From positions 372,001 through 436,000 of the forward strand of contig WION01000018.1 in NCBI GenBank assembly GCA_015039365.1: a stretch of DNA of 64,000 nt, read 5' to 3'. The first letter of the stretch is position 1, and the number at the start of each line of letters is the position of its first letter. The notes under the pieces were generated by a model, which saw nothing but the letters and a program-made list of their open reading frames with translations, was not told where the DNA came from and made no database searches. The position numbers and the translations under genes are program-made. Origin of the DNA: Amanita rubescens (Eukaryota; Basidiomycota; Agaricomycetes; Agaricales; Amanitaceae). This document shows, piece after piece, positions 39,293 to 51,454 of this stretch.

Positions 39293-42034
39293 TCACATTA
39301 TAATGCACCAGCTTCCACGCTCTTCCCGTGCGTGTTGCTGCGCTTCAGCAGCACGACGCTCCTCAGCCTGTCTCCGTGCGTGTTGCTGCGCTTCAGCAGC
39401 ACGATGCTCCTCAGCTCGTCTCCTCTGAATTGCTTCCTCAGCATCCCTCCTTGCTTGAATCCTCCTCATCGCTTCTCGAACTGGTCCTTCTTGGCCAATA
39501 GCTTGTTGAAGACGACCCAGATTGCCCAAGTCAGCATGTCGACCACGTAAAATTTCTTCCTGCTGCAGACGCCGAGCATATTCAAGGTCTGCCCGGATCT
39601 GTTCGTCTACACGGACAGGTTGGGTCGCGCGAATCTGCTGGTTTGCAGCGAGCTGTTGGTACGTTCGAACCGGTTGGGGGTGTTGTTGAATCGCTCGAAT
39701 CGGTTGCGGGATATCAGCGGTATGGATACCGCCATGCTCCGTATTCATATGCAGATAGATAGCGTTGGGATCCGACACCTCTGAACAAATCCAGCAAAAG
39801 TGTACACCGCAGCGACACGTCATATGGTTGCAACCCTCTGTCTTTTGCACATATACACGACAACTCGGACAACGCTTCGCACCAGCAGTTAAAGCCCATT
39901 GTTCATTGAGACGTTCTTGTTCTGCGGGATTGTCCAGGAGTTCACGCTCGGCGCAAGTCATGCCTTCATGTGCCTCTTTATCACATTTTGTACAAATGCT
40001 TGCGAGGCAGGAAGGGCACGTATTTGCTTTCGTCCCTCGCCGATACACTTGTTGGCAATCAGCTGTCGTACAATATCGGAATTTGTCTGGTTGTTTCTCT
40101 ACGTAACTGGCAACAGCCGCCTCGAGCAGTTCGTTGAATTGTTGCGGAGAAAGGAACTGTTGGATTTTGGGAATTGCAATCGGCACTTTGCATTGATCGT
40201 CGTCACCCGCGCAAACGAGAGGGAACTGTTTTCTCTCGGAAGCAGTCAAGAGAAAATGACGGATGCATTCGGTGCAATAAATGTGTTTGCAACCAAGCCG
40301 TATAGGAGAAGATGGTTCGTCAAAGCAGACGGGGCACATATCTTCTGCGTTCTTTGCATGAAGCTGGTAACTGGTTCGTGACTCCTGAATAAGCCGGTCG
40401 ACGATAAGATGAGCCTCTTCGCCGCCTCGAATTACCAATCGAGGAGATGGCATCAGCTCGAGTGTCACCGCATCATCCCCCAATTCATCCCTCAACACAG
40501 CCAATCCCTTGCGCGTGAAAAAGCGCACCGCACCTCGATTGATGGGGATCGAAAACTCTGATTCGTTCAATTTCTTCACCCTCTCTTTAAGCAGGTTCAA
40601 AGCCTTTTCCTTAGCACGGCCATCAGCGTAAAGTTTCAGAGATTTCGTTTTCCAATCGCATCGTATGAAGGTTTCGCTTCGTGTACTGATGTTGTCAAGA
40701 ATTTGCTGTCCTGGCCTGCTCAAGAATGACCTATGCCATAGCGAGGCATCCAATGTCTCGCCAGCGACCAAACTCTCTACCCTTACTTTTAACTGCCCAA
40801 CCGTCTTTTTATCCTCCCCGAGGACGCGGATAGATGCGTGGTCAGCGATTTCCTTGATGGTTACATGTGCCATCTTGCGGTCGCCCTGTTCAGACAGAGA
40901 ATCCCAACGGACTTGTTGAGCACGGTACTGGGCAATAGGTATCTTGATAAAGTATTCGATTGGCTTTGGTAACCGAAGGAAGAACTTTGGGTAACCAGGC
41001 CTTGGCTGTAGTAGCCGATCATGCGCCCGTTTGGCAATCTCCCATGAATCAAATCGTATACGAACTTCCGTGTTTACCCTGTTAAGATTCGCTGGACTAA
41101 CTTCGTATGTTTGGAAACCAACGATCCCTTCCACGATGCGCCTGAGGCCTCCTTCGACTGCTTTCGAGTCGAGCAAAAATGGCGGCGGTTTCCACGACAC
41201 CGTAAGCACATTGACATTCCGTGTTGATGAGCCCATTTTGCTCGGGCCAGTATCATGGTCGACCGCGGTGTCCAGTATCTCGTTTTTGAACGGGATCCCG
41301 TCGAGACCAACAGCCAAGGTCTCGCCGATTTCGGCGTCCACGAAAACCTTGGCCTCAACTCTGCTATTCAAAGTGCGGACCTTGAAGACGTGGAACTGTG
41401 TAGCGTCTACACCCTGCTGAATGAAGAGCTCTTCGATTTCCGCACGGCCAGCGTCTTGCGGAAGATTCTTTACGGTAATGTAACAAGAATCAAAGCCGCA
41501 TACGATGTGCTGCACTTGCATGCCCGCACCACACGTGACTAGAGTTGATTCTCCAAGTACGATGCGTTGAATGGTCTTCTCTGCTTCCTTCTTGACGACA
41601 TCTTCTTGCTGTTCTTTCTGTCAGCCCGCGAGTTTTCAATCGTGATGAAGATTAAACCCTGACCGTCTTGTACTCGTGACTCCACTGGCATTGATTCCCT
41701 TTGTTACAATGTCCCTGAAGATAAAATTGACAGGGAATCTGCTTCTTGAACGTGGAGGCGGCGTCATGAATGGTTGGCCTCCGATTGTTGGCTGCACTCG
41801 TCGATGCAATAGCAATCGAATGAACCCCTGAAGAGAAACCGGCCTTGGGTGAGGCCGGTGAGGAAGGACTCTTGGGAGAGGATGCGCTCTATGAAGGGAA
41901 ATAAAGTCAATTTGCGCTATTGAGGCGTACCGCATAGCGCCACTGACCTCTGCCACATGGGAGAATCGACATTTGTCGCCGTATTTACAGCCTTCCGCTG
42001 TACCAAAGTATCTGCATACACGTCCGTTGCTCAT
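39293..42034 (-). CDS. CCCH zinc-finger/RBR E3 ubiquitin ligase with CaaX tail, array copy 3
   Basis: Three exons (42034-41948, 41888-41664, 41608-39293) give 875 residues. Two CCCH fingers (CRYFGTAEGC..C..H and CQFYLQGHC..C..H) are followed by RRM-like CYITVKNLPQDAGRAEIEEL. Relative to copies 1 and 2, about 70-80 residues are missing after VSWKPPP, removing the segment with the VMVSGLPVG motif. The RBR starts near residue 529, with the predicted catalytic Cys at 697 in GCNHMTC. The tail is longer, with PQPVRT/IRATQPVR motifs and two AAEAQQHAR repeats, and ends CIIM (872-875). The start at 42034 is the only in-frame ATG before the first finger. It is the most diverged of the three. Confidence 0.87.
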
Positions 42035-42830
42035 AGCGGAAGGGTCAGGACGCCTCGTGTTGGGAGGAGCACGGGCCTTCGCGGGGAGGCAACCCAATTG
42101 GCACGATGCAATTTATATCTTGCTTCTCCCTTTGATCACGAGGATGGCAGTGTCTTTGTACGTAACGCGGAATGACCGAATCTAATTCGTGCGTGCCATA
42201 AATGCTGGAATTGCTGAATGGCTATGTTAGGCAAGAGCTTTTTGACGTGGACCTGACACGAGATGAGTAAGGGGTTCCCTCGTTGAATTCATTCCTGATT
42301 GGCGCCCACCGATATCAGAATTCCCGGTTCTAGAAAATGTTCTTCACTCCTCACAAATTCACACTTTTACACCGTTATGACAACTGATAAGAACTGCGGT
42401 TGTTAGATAATAAGCAAGGGTGAGGTGAAAAATAACGCACCCAAAGTTCATCCACGCCGGCTCCAGTTACGTAGGATGTCGACGGCGGCATTAAAGACAA
42501 CCGTAGTCTTCCGTAGTCGCGGAAATTGAAAAAGCAAAGGTGTCACAGAGTGACGTAACGCATCTGATCCGCTCTTGATAAAATATGGTACGAGTACACC
42601 GATGGCAGTACGACGGCATCCCACATGGTACAATATAATGTACAGCGGAATGATTGGGTTTACACCGCCTCTTGATACATACTCTCCTACCCTTCATTTC
42701 CAACCTCTGTCCAACCCTGTCCTTCACCAGAGGGTATTCAAGATATCATGATTCTGACTTTCGCGCGCTACAATATCAGAATTCGACAACAGTATTACAT
42801 GGAGCACGTCAAATATCTCACCAATTCGCC
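42035..42830. other. Intergenic region
   Basis: Holds the diverged 5' flank of array copy 3 (to about 42330) and the 3' flank of the TMEM135-like gene. No gene is seen. Confidence 0.45.
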
Positions 42831-45267
42831 TCAATTTGGACCAATAAATTGGTATAGAATCCGTCTAACAAGTCCAGATAAGTGTTGTGGATCATTTTGG
42901 TAAGTGCTCTGAAAGAGGAATTCAGTTCGCTTCGCGACATTAGGTGAAAAGAAGAGACATACCATGACCATTCCCATTCCAATCGTAGTCAACTGTTGAA
43001 AAATATCGTTATATTCAGATCTCTTCAACGTCCCGCTTACACTTACCAATGGTTCACCCCATTTGCCGGTTCGGAATACCAATCCCCTCCCCCGCGCCGC
43101 AATCCACAAACTCTCTAAACTCTTCGGCAGCACATACATGGCCAGTTCACCTCTCCGCCTCTTTTCCTCCACAAATAACGACAGTCCCGCTGCAAAGCCA
43201 GCGAACCAAAAAGACAATTTGGAAACTAAGTAGTCAATCACATGTTGTGGTATCCTCGATAGCGGATTAGAGGAGGCGGATGATGATAGCTTCAGTTCGG
43301 ATAAAACTCTATGGAGATAATGCTTATAACAAAATAAGCCTGACGTGTACTTGTCATTCAACGGGCGACGATAAAAATATTTGTCAACTCACTTTGGTAT
43401 ATTATAACAAAAACTCCTAGGAATGCCGAGCTTCTCAAGCTACCCAAACCAGATTTAACGAGGACGTTTCCTGGATCTCGGATAAATGACTTCCATTTAA
43501 ACAATATCGCGGGGGCGAAATGTAAAACGCTATAGATAGGAAGCATCCACTTGAAGACGGCAAAGAACCGATCAAGAGGAACAGACATGCACGATGATAA
43601 TGCAGGGTGCACTGCCGAGCAAGGAGCATATCTAGGGCGATATGGGGGGATATCTAGAGAGGAGGAAGAAGGGAAGAATTGCTCCCGCATAATACTGAGA
43701 TCTGTTAGATTTGTAGGTGTAATGTCCTAAACGACTTATGAGATAAGAGATAAAGAGAAGAGAAGAATGGTGCTTACCGACAACGCGCATATTTGGTCTA
43801 GGTCTCGCACGTCGAACGTATCTTCTTTTACGAGACCGTAATTCATACGCAGACATCCGGGCGGAACTTTGGCTGCCTGACCTATCCTAAAAAAAAAGGT
43901 GTTCATTATGATCATACGAAAGCAAGGAGCTTCTTACCAGGCCCTGTAGGACTTGTCGAGGGTATCTGGGCGAAGTAGAAACGCATACAAAATTTGGCCA
44001 CATCTACGACATGCTTTAGTACTTTTTCGGTTGTGATGGCGAGTATACTTACGCCAGCGAGAACAATAATACATCACCGTGAGGAATGTGGATATTATGT
44101 TTGGTTGTAAATGAATTATAGGATCCCTGAAGACCGCTGAGGTACTGTCATTCATTGCATTGACAAGGAAAGGTGGGGAAACATACCGGACAAATAGTTG
44201 CTGCGCGACAATTTCTCTCCTGCTCCTCTTTTCCCATATGATGGCCAAACCACCAGCGATGGCTCCAGCCAATGCCGCATGCCATCTCCGCGTTCTCTTC
44301 CTCAAAAAGACAAGTTGTGCATGAGCGCTTAATGATAGTCGAGCATTGTGCTTAGGGAGCGTAACCTCCACTGTCTTAGCAGGGTTTTCCAGAGTCGGTC
44401 CATCAGCAGTTGACGCCTTTTTTGACTGTTCAGTCTCGGGGCTGATGGCAGGGAAAAATATTGGCAGCGCATTTATCAAAAATTTGTAAAGTCCCGTAAA
44501 GGTCCCTACATGTACACGGGCGTTAATCTATCGTGTCGCGCCTGAATAAAAGTTTCTCGCACCTAGCATGGCCGCAAATCTCCAAGTGTCCTCGCCAAAC
44601 ACCGCATGCCTAACCATCGCGAAACGGTGATCTCTAAGTAACAGGCATCAATCAGAAAAAAACGTTGATATAACTCGATAGACAAGAAAAAAACCTTGGT
44701 ACCCTATTCAAACGCATCAACGCCAGCACCAAATTAACACAGGCTCGAATATTAAATGCCAGGGTTGCCGATCCTTTCGTACATACTACGTCAAACGCCA
44801 AAGCAAAGTAGCTCAAACTTCAACTCACGAAAACTGCCCTTTGCCGCATGCCTCAAGCAGTCTTTCAGATTATCCAATTCCACCACAGGCTCTCCTCTAT
44901 CCCTCCACATCATCTTCCGCGCCTCCCTCAACCGCTCCTGGTGATTCGCCAGCGCGACCAGATTATCAAACGAAGCCATCGCGCGACGGGGTGTAAAGGT
45001 AATTCCGGGGGTGCTTTCGCCAGCGTCAAGTCGTGGAGAAGAGCGGCCGGAACCAGGCGCAGTTGAAGGTTGGGTATCATTTTCCATTCCGCGCTCCCAG
45101 GCCTCCCCAAACAAATCTCTATGTCTAATGGGGTTTACGGGAACGTTGGGGCAAGGATGGACGATCACTTGATCAAGGAGTTGTTGTAATGTTAGCCGGT
45201 TGGCTGCCAGCGCTTTGAAATTCGGCGTTGTCGGAGTTCTTTGTTTACGTAAATCGAAAATCCCCAT
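42831..45267 (-). CDS. TMEM135-like (Pmp24/Tim17-family-related) integral membrane protein
   Basis: Eleven exons (45267-44829, 44743-44695, 44633-44563, 44505-44187, 44136-44053, 44003-43938, 43886-43778, 43726-43393, 43339-43047, 42992-42963, 42908-42831) give 623 residues. Landmarks are SFDNLVALANHQERLREARK, MVRHAVFGEDTWRFAAMLG, TFTGLYKFLINALPI, a Gly-rich helix AALAGAIAGGLAIIWE, then GDVLLFSLACGQILYAFLLR. The second half repeats the theme with LDRFFAVFKWMLPIY, LRSSAFLGVFVIIYQ and FAGFAAGLSLFVEEKRRRGE, and the end is YQNDPQHLSGLVRRILY. TMEM135 proteins sit in mitochondrial or peroxisomal membranes and affect organelle dynamics. All junctions are GT-AG and in phase. Confidence 0.85.
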
Positions 45268-45408
45268 AAACGGAAGCAATCTGGTCCAGCAAGTAGTCCT
45301 TTTGTAAACCAAAAAAATCGCATACATAATACATAGACGTAGATGTAGTATCCATAAATCATCCCGTAAAATCCACTCAAACACTCCATAGATAGAATAG
45401 ATCCGCAT

Positions 45409-48400
45409 TTATGCTTCCCACACAAACGGATCACGCATACTGGCGCGAGCAGGCAGGGAGTTGAGAAGAGCCGAAGTACCCATTGCACCCGGCGCTGGGT
45501 ACTCATAGTATGACACACCCAAATCCGTAGGTGTCGAACTGCGCGGCTTCACTCGCATTCCCTTCCGCGGAGTAGTATGAGGATCACCAGCTTTCCCGCT
45601 CGTCTTTGTCGCTCGAAATTCCCCGTTTACCGGCACAGCGGGCAATTGAGGCTGCGGTTCTTGAGATACCTCACTGCTACTTGCATCCGCGCTGCCCGTT
45701 GACGATGTGGTCCGAGCTTTGGCAGAGCTCGCTCCTCCCTGTCCCAACCTGAAATTCTGCATCGTCCTACTAAGCGCTTGCAGCACCGACTGTCTATCAG
45801 GCCACATGGCAGGAAATCGAGGCTGTCTGTTCGGTACCACTCCGACGCTTGGCCCTGAATTTGGAGCAACGGGTGAATGCGGATAAGACCGCTCCTCGTC
45901 CATAGCCTGACTTGTAAACGTAGAATGGATGGAAGAATCGGACAATCCACGCCTTAGACGCGGTCGAGTCGGCTGTTCACTGGCCTGATTTGGTCTCTCG
46001 TTTGAAACGCTGCGTTGTTGGTCTTCCTTGGTCGTTAGCGGTAGAGGTGACATCGTCGGGAGGTAATCAGACGGTCCTGATGCACGGCCAAAGACAGGGT
46101 CGATGACCGCATCAACATATCTCGAGAGTCCACCTATAACTCTTCCCATTCCGTCTTCCGCAGGTTGTCCATGTCCTACGCCGCTTTCCACAGTAGGTCG
46201 AGGAGTGGGACTAGACCTCCCCGTTAAATCCATTGTTGGGATAATCGCTGACCTGGCTTTCCGCGGTGTCCTAGGCAACACAACCCATGGCTCAGGGTCC
46301 AACACCTTTGACGGCGCACCCGCAAAAATGTCCATGACGTTCCTCGATCCTCCCGCACCGGAAATAGTGCGCTGCATCTGCCATTCGGCATTATGGTTGT
46401 CCGGAGAAACAGAGAACAAAGGCGGCACGGGGCCATCACTGCTCGAGAATGTATTAGTCACTGTCTTGCCCTTGAGCCCCGCGCCCAAGAACTCGACGTT
46501 GACAGTCGTAGCCGAAGCAGCCAGTGCAGGCGCATTCTTTGGAACAGTTATCGGCCGGGACCGGGGGCCTCCAACTGCTCCTGTTACACCCAAGCTTGTT
46601 ATTCCGGACGCAGCGCTTTGGTTACTGGTAGACTTGCTAAGTGGCGGTCCGGCCGACAGTCGATCCTCCGTCTGACGTTTCTCTGCCCTGTTGCCCGGGG
46701 AGAACAATTTGGACAACGGACCCATCCAATTCAGCGTCCCATCCCATCCATCTTTCGATCCAGCCCCCAAACCATCCTCTTCCCTCTTCTTTGGATCCAT
46801 CGCAGCTTCGCTCACCCTCGGCGCCTGGCTTGGATCCAAGATCACATCGTTCAGCACAACCCTCAGTCTCCCCATCTCTCCAAACATCTCTCTCATCAAT
46901 CTGAAGAGAGTCCGCACCTCCTTCCTCGTACACACCGCAACCATCTTTTCGTCCTCCAATAATACTCGGAACTGAGACTTCAATGCTGTAGCATCAGCCA
47001 GTATCTGGTTAATGGTTGACCGCGAGAGGTGCTTGACATCGCCAGGGTTATGGTATAGATGTTGGCGTTTGAGACGGTTCGTGAGAGTGAGAGCATCCGC
47101 TTGAGCAAGTTTGGAAAAGAGCTGGGTCAGTCGTTCCAGGAGAACGGCAATGTGTGACTGTGAGAGTCTCGGACGAAAAAGATGAAGATTCCGAACGCGG
47201 GTCACTGCTAGTAAGTGGCGGAGGGTGAAGAGAGGCGCCATATGGAGTGAGATAGCGAAACTGTGAAAATGGTATAGAGGTTGACCAGGTCCCGTTCATC
47301 TGCACGCCGCGAGAACGTGTCAGGTGTGGATTTGGTAGGCATAGACTTTCCAATAGGTTCGTCATCTTCGTCGATGGTATCAGGATCCAAATCATAGCTG
47401 ATTTGTAATGCTGGGTATAGGCTGCTGCTGGAACAAGGGTGGATGGTACAATAATCGTGGTTCGGATGGTGTTGACAGATGTGTTGTGGGAGAAAGAGGA
47501 CGGTGGTTAGTTTCTGGTGTCAGGGGCTTCCTGCTTTACCGGATCAATTCGTAGATCAAATGAAATAAAATGTATCTTACGAATGCGCGCGAGCTTCGTT
47601 CCAGACTAGTACTTCGCTGGTCAGGAACAGGTATCTCAAAGGTTTTCAAGTCAGAACAGCTAATTTATGCGCGACAACACAGACTCACTGAGAATTCTTT
47701 TATGGAAAACGATGGTGCTGTACTCTGTTTGTGTCTCAGGGCTCTAGCTTTGAAGGAATACATGATCAATCAATCAGGCAAGACGTAACTGACACTTACG
47801 CGGCAGTTCCTGATTAAGCCGTTGTTCCTCTACTTCTTCCTGCAAAGCATGAAAATCTTCCCGACAATCTGATAATAGCTGTTGTAATTCCGCATTGTCG
47901 CGTTTGATGATCTCGTTATCATTGACCAGAGATTCCAGAACCTTCGCCAGCTCATCATGCGCGCTACGCGGAAGCTGCCCATTTTGCATGAGTTGAATGT
48001 GCTGCGCGCGCATCTTGTAGGGTACAATCGGACGACTCCAGATGAGTGACGCGCTTGGACTCGAGTGCTTCCTGAAGCTGGTAGACCTCCGTTTGAAGTT
48101 TAGCTACCGATACCAGAGTTTGAGAAACCAGCAACGTAAATTAAGGACAGGACACACCTGCTTTCTCTTTGAGAGCGGCAAACCTCGTTTCAGCCAACCT
48201 AGCCCTCTGCGATTCGACGTCACGTTCTTGTTGTATATCGTTTCTCTCTTTCATCGCGGCGGACAGGCGGATGTCCCAGCCAGTGGAACGGGCCTGAGTG
48301 GCTGTCAGTCGTGAGATCGTAGCTCGTGCTTCTTCCAGCTCTTGAAGGATAGACTTGGTCGATGCTTCTGATACCTCACTGTGGATGAGTGCCTGGTTTA

Positions 48401-49006
48401 GGCGCTGAAGGATAGATCTTAAGAAACGTTAAAAACGAATTGAACATAGACGGACCTTCTCCAACAAAGCCTTCTCCTTGAGTAACTCGGCAACATAGCT
48501 ATCTCTTTCTTCTTGTGACCCATGGATCACAAAGGAACTGATACTATCAGTACTCTTAGTTATCGAAGCTTGTCGCTTAGGAGGTGTCTAAGTGGAATCG
48601 TATCACCATCGCGATCCGAGTCAGAATGGCACCAGAACGCAGTAGAAAGGTAACGAACCTCATGTCGATGCATATAAGCCTCGTGGCGCCGCAACAACGC
48701 TTGGCCAACCTCTGACAACAACCATACGTCAATAGCATAGAGAGTAACGGATTGCAAGCCTTACCAGGCGCTCAACCTCAACCGGGTCTCTAGTCCCCCC
48801 TTTGTTTCCAACCAATTGCTCAAATTCTCGCAGTCATCCTTCCCACAACAACAAGTGAGACGAAGCGGAGGGTCCGGAGATGGGACTCGTTGGGAGAACT
48901 CTGCCAGAGCAGCTGTCAAGTCTTCGATGGTAGGTGTCGCGCTATAAATGCTCTCGGGTGTTGCTGGTCGTGTTGGCTGTGCTGCATCTGGGCCAGGAAT
49001 GCTCAT
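45409..49006 (-). CDS. Coiled-coil protein with long disordered C-terminus
   Basis: The N-terminal exon from 49006 (MSIPGPDAAQPTRPATPESI) contains LTCCCGKDDCENLSNW. Later exons encode a heptad-rich coiled coil: GQALLRRHEAYMHRHE, SYVAELLKEKALLEK, LEEARATISRLTATQ, KLQTEVYQLQEALESK, LQQLLSDCREDFHALQEEVE. The last large frame (47241-45409) has TLTNRLKRQHLYHNP and LKSQFRVLLEDEKMV, then Ser/Pro-rich sequence with VNVEFLGAG and NVMDIFAGAP. I believe this is a conserved basidiomycete family without a name; a cytoskeletal or scaffold role is only a guess. Three junctions (near 48760, 48015 and 47190) do not splice cleanly in frame: each needs a very short intron or a one-base change. Total extent is reliable, exon edges are not. 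Confidence 0.62.
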
Positions 49007-49445
49007 GTACGGGGTAGCTCGGAAGTGCGGAGGGGCGAGGATGGAGGAGGATGGAGGGGAAAGAAGAAGAACCGAGAGTGATCAGTCCAATTGTAACGGA
49101 AGTGTTCATTACGGCTATCGGGGTTCGGGTTGATCATTCTTGGTCGAATGGCACGTGTACATGCCCATATGGTATGTTTTGACAAAAGCCGCGTCACGAT
49201 GCCAGTCAAGGTCGCAGAGCTCAGATGGAATACCAAACTGAATCTTGAAACTTGATACCACTGACCAATGCGTAAGCACTTGCAGTTCGTTTCATTCACG
49301 AAAGATCTAATTTAAAAGATAATGAACGAACGTGATCATGCCACCCAGCGAAAGAATCTGGCCAGGCCACCAACAAAGCTGACAAAGACAGTTGGTTGAT
49401 AATGAAGTGATGTCGATGAGTTGTTGGACCGGGGGAACTTTCAAT
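49002..49445. repeat. Left copy of a direct repeat of about 430 bp flanking the HNH gene
   Basis: Blocks such as TGTACGGGGTAG, CGGAGGGGCGAGGATGGAG, CCGAGAGTGATCAGTCC, ATATGGTATGTTTTGACAAA, GGAATACCAAACTGAA and CCACCCAGCGAAAGAATCTG occur in the same order and orientation at 51455-51910. The left copy begins at the start codon of the coiled-coil gene and thus includes its promoter. Confidence 0.85.
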
Positions 49446-49649
49446 GTGATGAGAACAAATGCAGGAAGCGCAGTCAGTCAGTACTCGGAAGTGCGTAGGA
49501 TGTCTCGCGTCTCGCCGGGATGTGACGTGCGCTGCTTGGACTGCTTGCGTATCGCCGTTATCTCGTCCGAGCAAGAGATTTCAGGCCTCGGATCGGAAAA
49601 ACCCATCACCTTACAGGTTGCGGGAATACCCACTACTTACGTAGCGGGA

Positions 49650-51014
49650 ATGTCCCAAGTCCCAAGTTATCCTTTGACCCTCTTGAAACTAATGGACGAG
49701 AGTTACGAATCCACTGGACAGCCGCCTCTAGGAATCGCCAGACGTGTCGGCGTAGAATCTTCAACATTCGACTTACCGGCGCATAAAATACTACAAGCTC
49801 TGATCACCCACGCGCAATCCCCGGGAACTATCGCTAAAGAGTTGTTAATTAAACTTGGAAAGTGTGGGAATGGACATGTAAAAACCTTGGGTTTGTTGCT
49901 TCGTTGATTTGATTTCTACTTGCTGAATGTCTTTTAAGCCGAGGAAGTGTATGGCGAGGTTTCCACTTTGTCAGCAGATGAATGGGCAGTTAAAGTTCTT
50001 CAGGAACTCCAGGAGTCCGAGTCCCCTGGCGACCTCTCGACAGTTACGCAGCTGGGGAGTCACTACTTATCTCATCTGGTGATCCCCTGTATGCGGTTCT
50101 TTTGCCGCAAGGTTAGCCAGTTTGCGTTGACATTCTACTTTTTCAAGTTCGAAATCCCGGTAGAAGACAGACACCTCAAGATAGTGTTCACTCTACTCCG
50201 AATCGTAGACGCATCGAGGAAATCGAGGACTTGTTAACACAAGCTATTAGTAGGAGGAGTCAATCGGCTTTAAAGGACCTGGCAAGTTCGACAAGTTGAC
50301 TCATTGGATATTAGGCTAAGGTCCGTTGTAGATCATGCTCCGCGATGGCGGCAACTGTCTGCTCACGGAAGCGCCCTTCTTCCCTCCGATTGCAGTGGTG
50401 GCCCGCTGCGCTCATATCATCCCGTTTTCTATCCATTCGAAGGTAACCCTATCCCTTGGACGACGCTTTCCCTATTTATATATTTCTCTAGACACAAACA
50501 CATGCTGCGATCGAAATGTTTACAGGCTCTGCTTTAGACGCCCAAACCATACATGATAACATAAATCATCCACGCAATGCATTGAATCTTGAGAGTAATG
50601 CTCACGATTCGATGGATAAGCGTCTGGCCTGGGGAATCGAAGCGATATCCTCTGGTGGTCAAGTGAGCTTTGTTTGTTTTGGTTGCAATCTTGAATTCAC
50701 ATATCACTTAGTACAAGTACTATCACCGAGTTGTTCGACCGGATATGGTGGTACGCTACATACTGCTGCGGGACGGTGATGAAATACATTTTGGGGCGGG
50801 CGCCGGTGGTCATCAAGTTACACTCCCCGACCCGAGGATCTGCAACCTCCACCTGGCAATCTGTCGGGTGTCTTACGCCTGCGGAGCCTCTGAAATTTTT
50901 GATCAATTTCTTTGGGATGAAGACGAAGATGGATTTCAAGTCCCTGTCTACTTCGGTGGTCCGTTTGTATCTGATGATGTATTGATGCGCAAGCTTGAGA
51001 CGTTAGTTTGTTAA
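49650..51014 (+). CDS. HNH nuclease domain protein (HNH_2-type) with a GC-AG intron
   Basis: Six exons (49650-49890, 49939-50111, 50171-50281, 50332-50442, 50492-50662, 50712-51014) give 369 residues. The N-terminal helical part (YPLTLLKLMDESYE, LPAHKILQALITHA) is followed by LRDGGNCLLTEAPFF and CAHIIPFS, then INHPRNALNLESNAHDSMDK. His203, Asn241 and His250 fit an HNH metal-binding nuclease core. The C-terminus has YKYYHRVVRPD, LPDPRICNLHLAICRV and VPVYFGGPFVSDDVLMRKLE, as in HNH-containing proteins that are numerous in Agaricomycetes. The intron 50282-50331 starts GCAAGT and ends TAG, a GC-AG intron; the other introns are GT-AG. The gene lies between two direct repeats of about 430 bp. Substrate and role unknown. 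Confidence 0.8.
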
Positions 51015-51454
51015 TATAGGCTGCTGGATTACTAGGTTCTGATGCATAATCTATTAAGGTGTGACGTGAACCGGCTCATATGAATCTCCTCTCGTACGAT
51101 AAACAACATGTAGCAATGCCCACTGGCCTTATCTGATGATTGTGGGATCCTTTTCTACTCGTTAAGGGCCCATTAGATAGGGCGGGTATACGCGATTGGA
51201 TCTCATTCAGCCTTCCGGCCTCGCCTTGAATAAATATTCAGCTGCAACGGGTGTTTAAAACGTTGTTCGTATGAAATTAACCGAGACCTACGTCGGCGGA
51301 AGCTCCTTCTACCCAGCGGATATTGACTAGCCTAGTTTGCCCTGCTCTGCAATTCTATGACTTTCAATGCGCGCGGATGAACGCGCGGCTAGAGATGCGT
51401 GTCTTATCAATCGCATTCGATACACTGTATAACAAAAATCGATTAGGCAATGTG
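51015..51454. other. 3' flank of the HNH gene
   Basis: No gene is seen between the HNH stop and the right direct repeat. Confidence 0.4.

Noticed and set aside
47242..47390. Separate small gene upstream of the large frame at 45409
   Set aside because: Its acidic sequence fits as an internal exon of the coiled-coil gene rather than a gene of its own.
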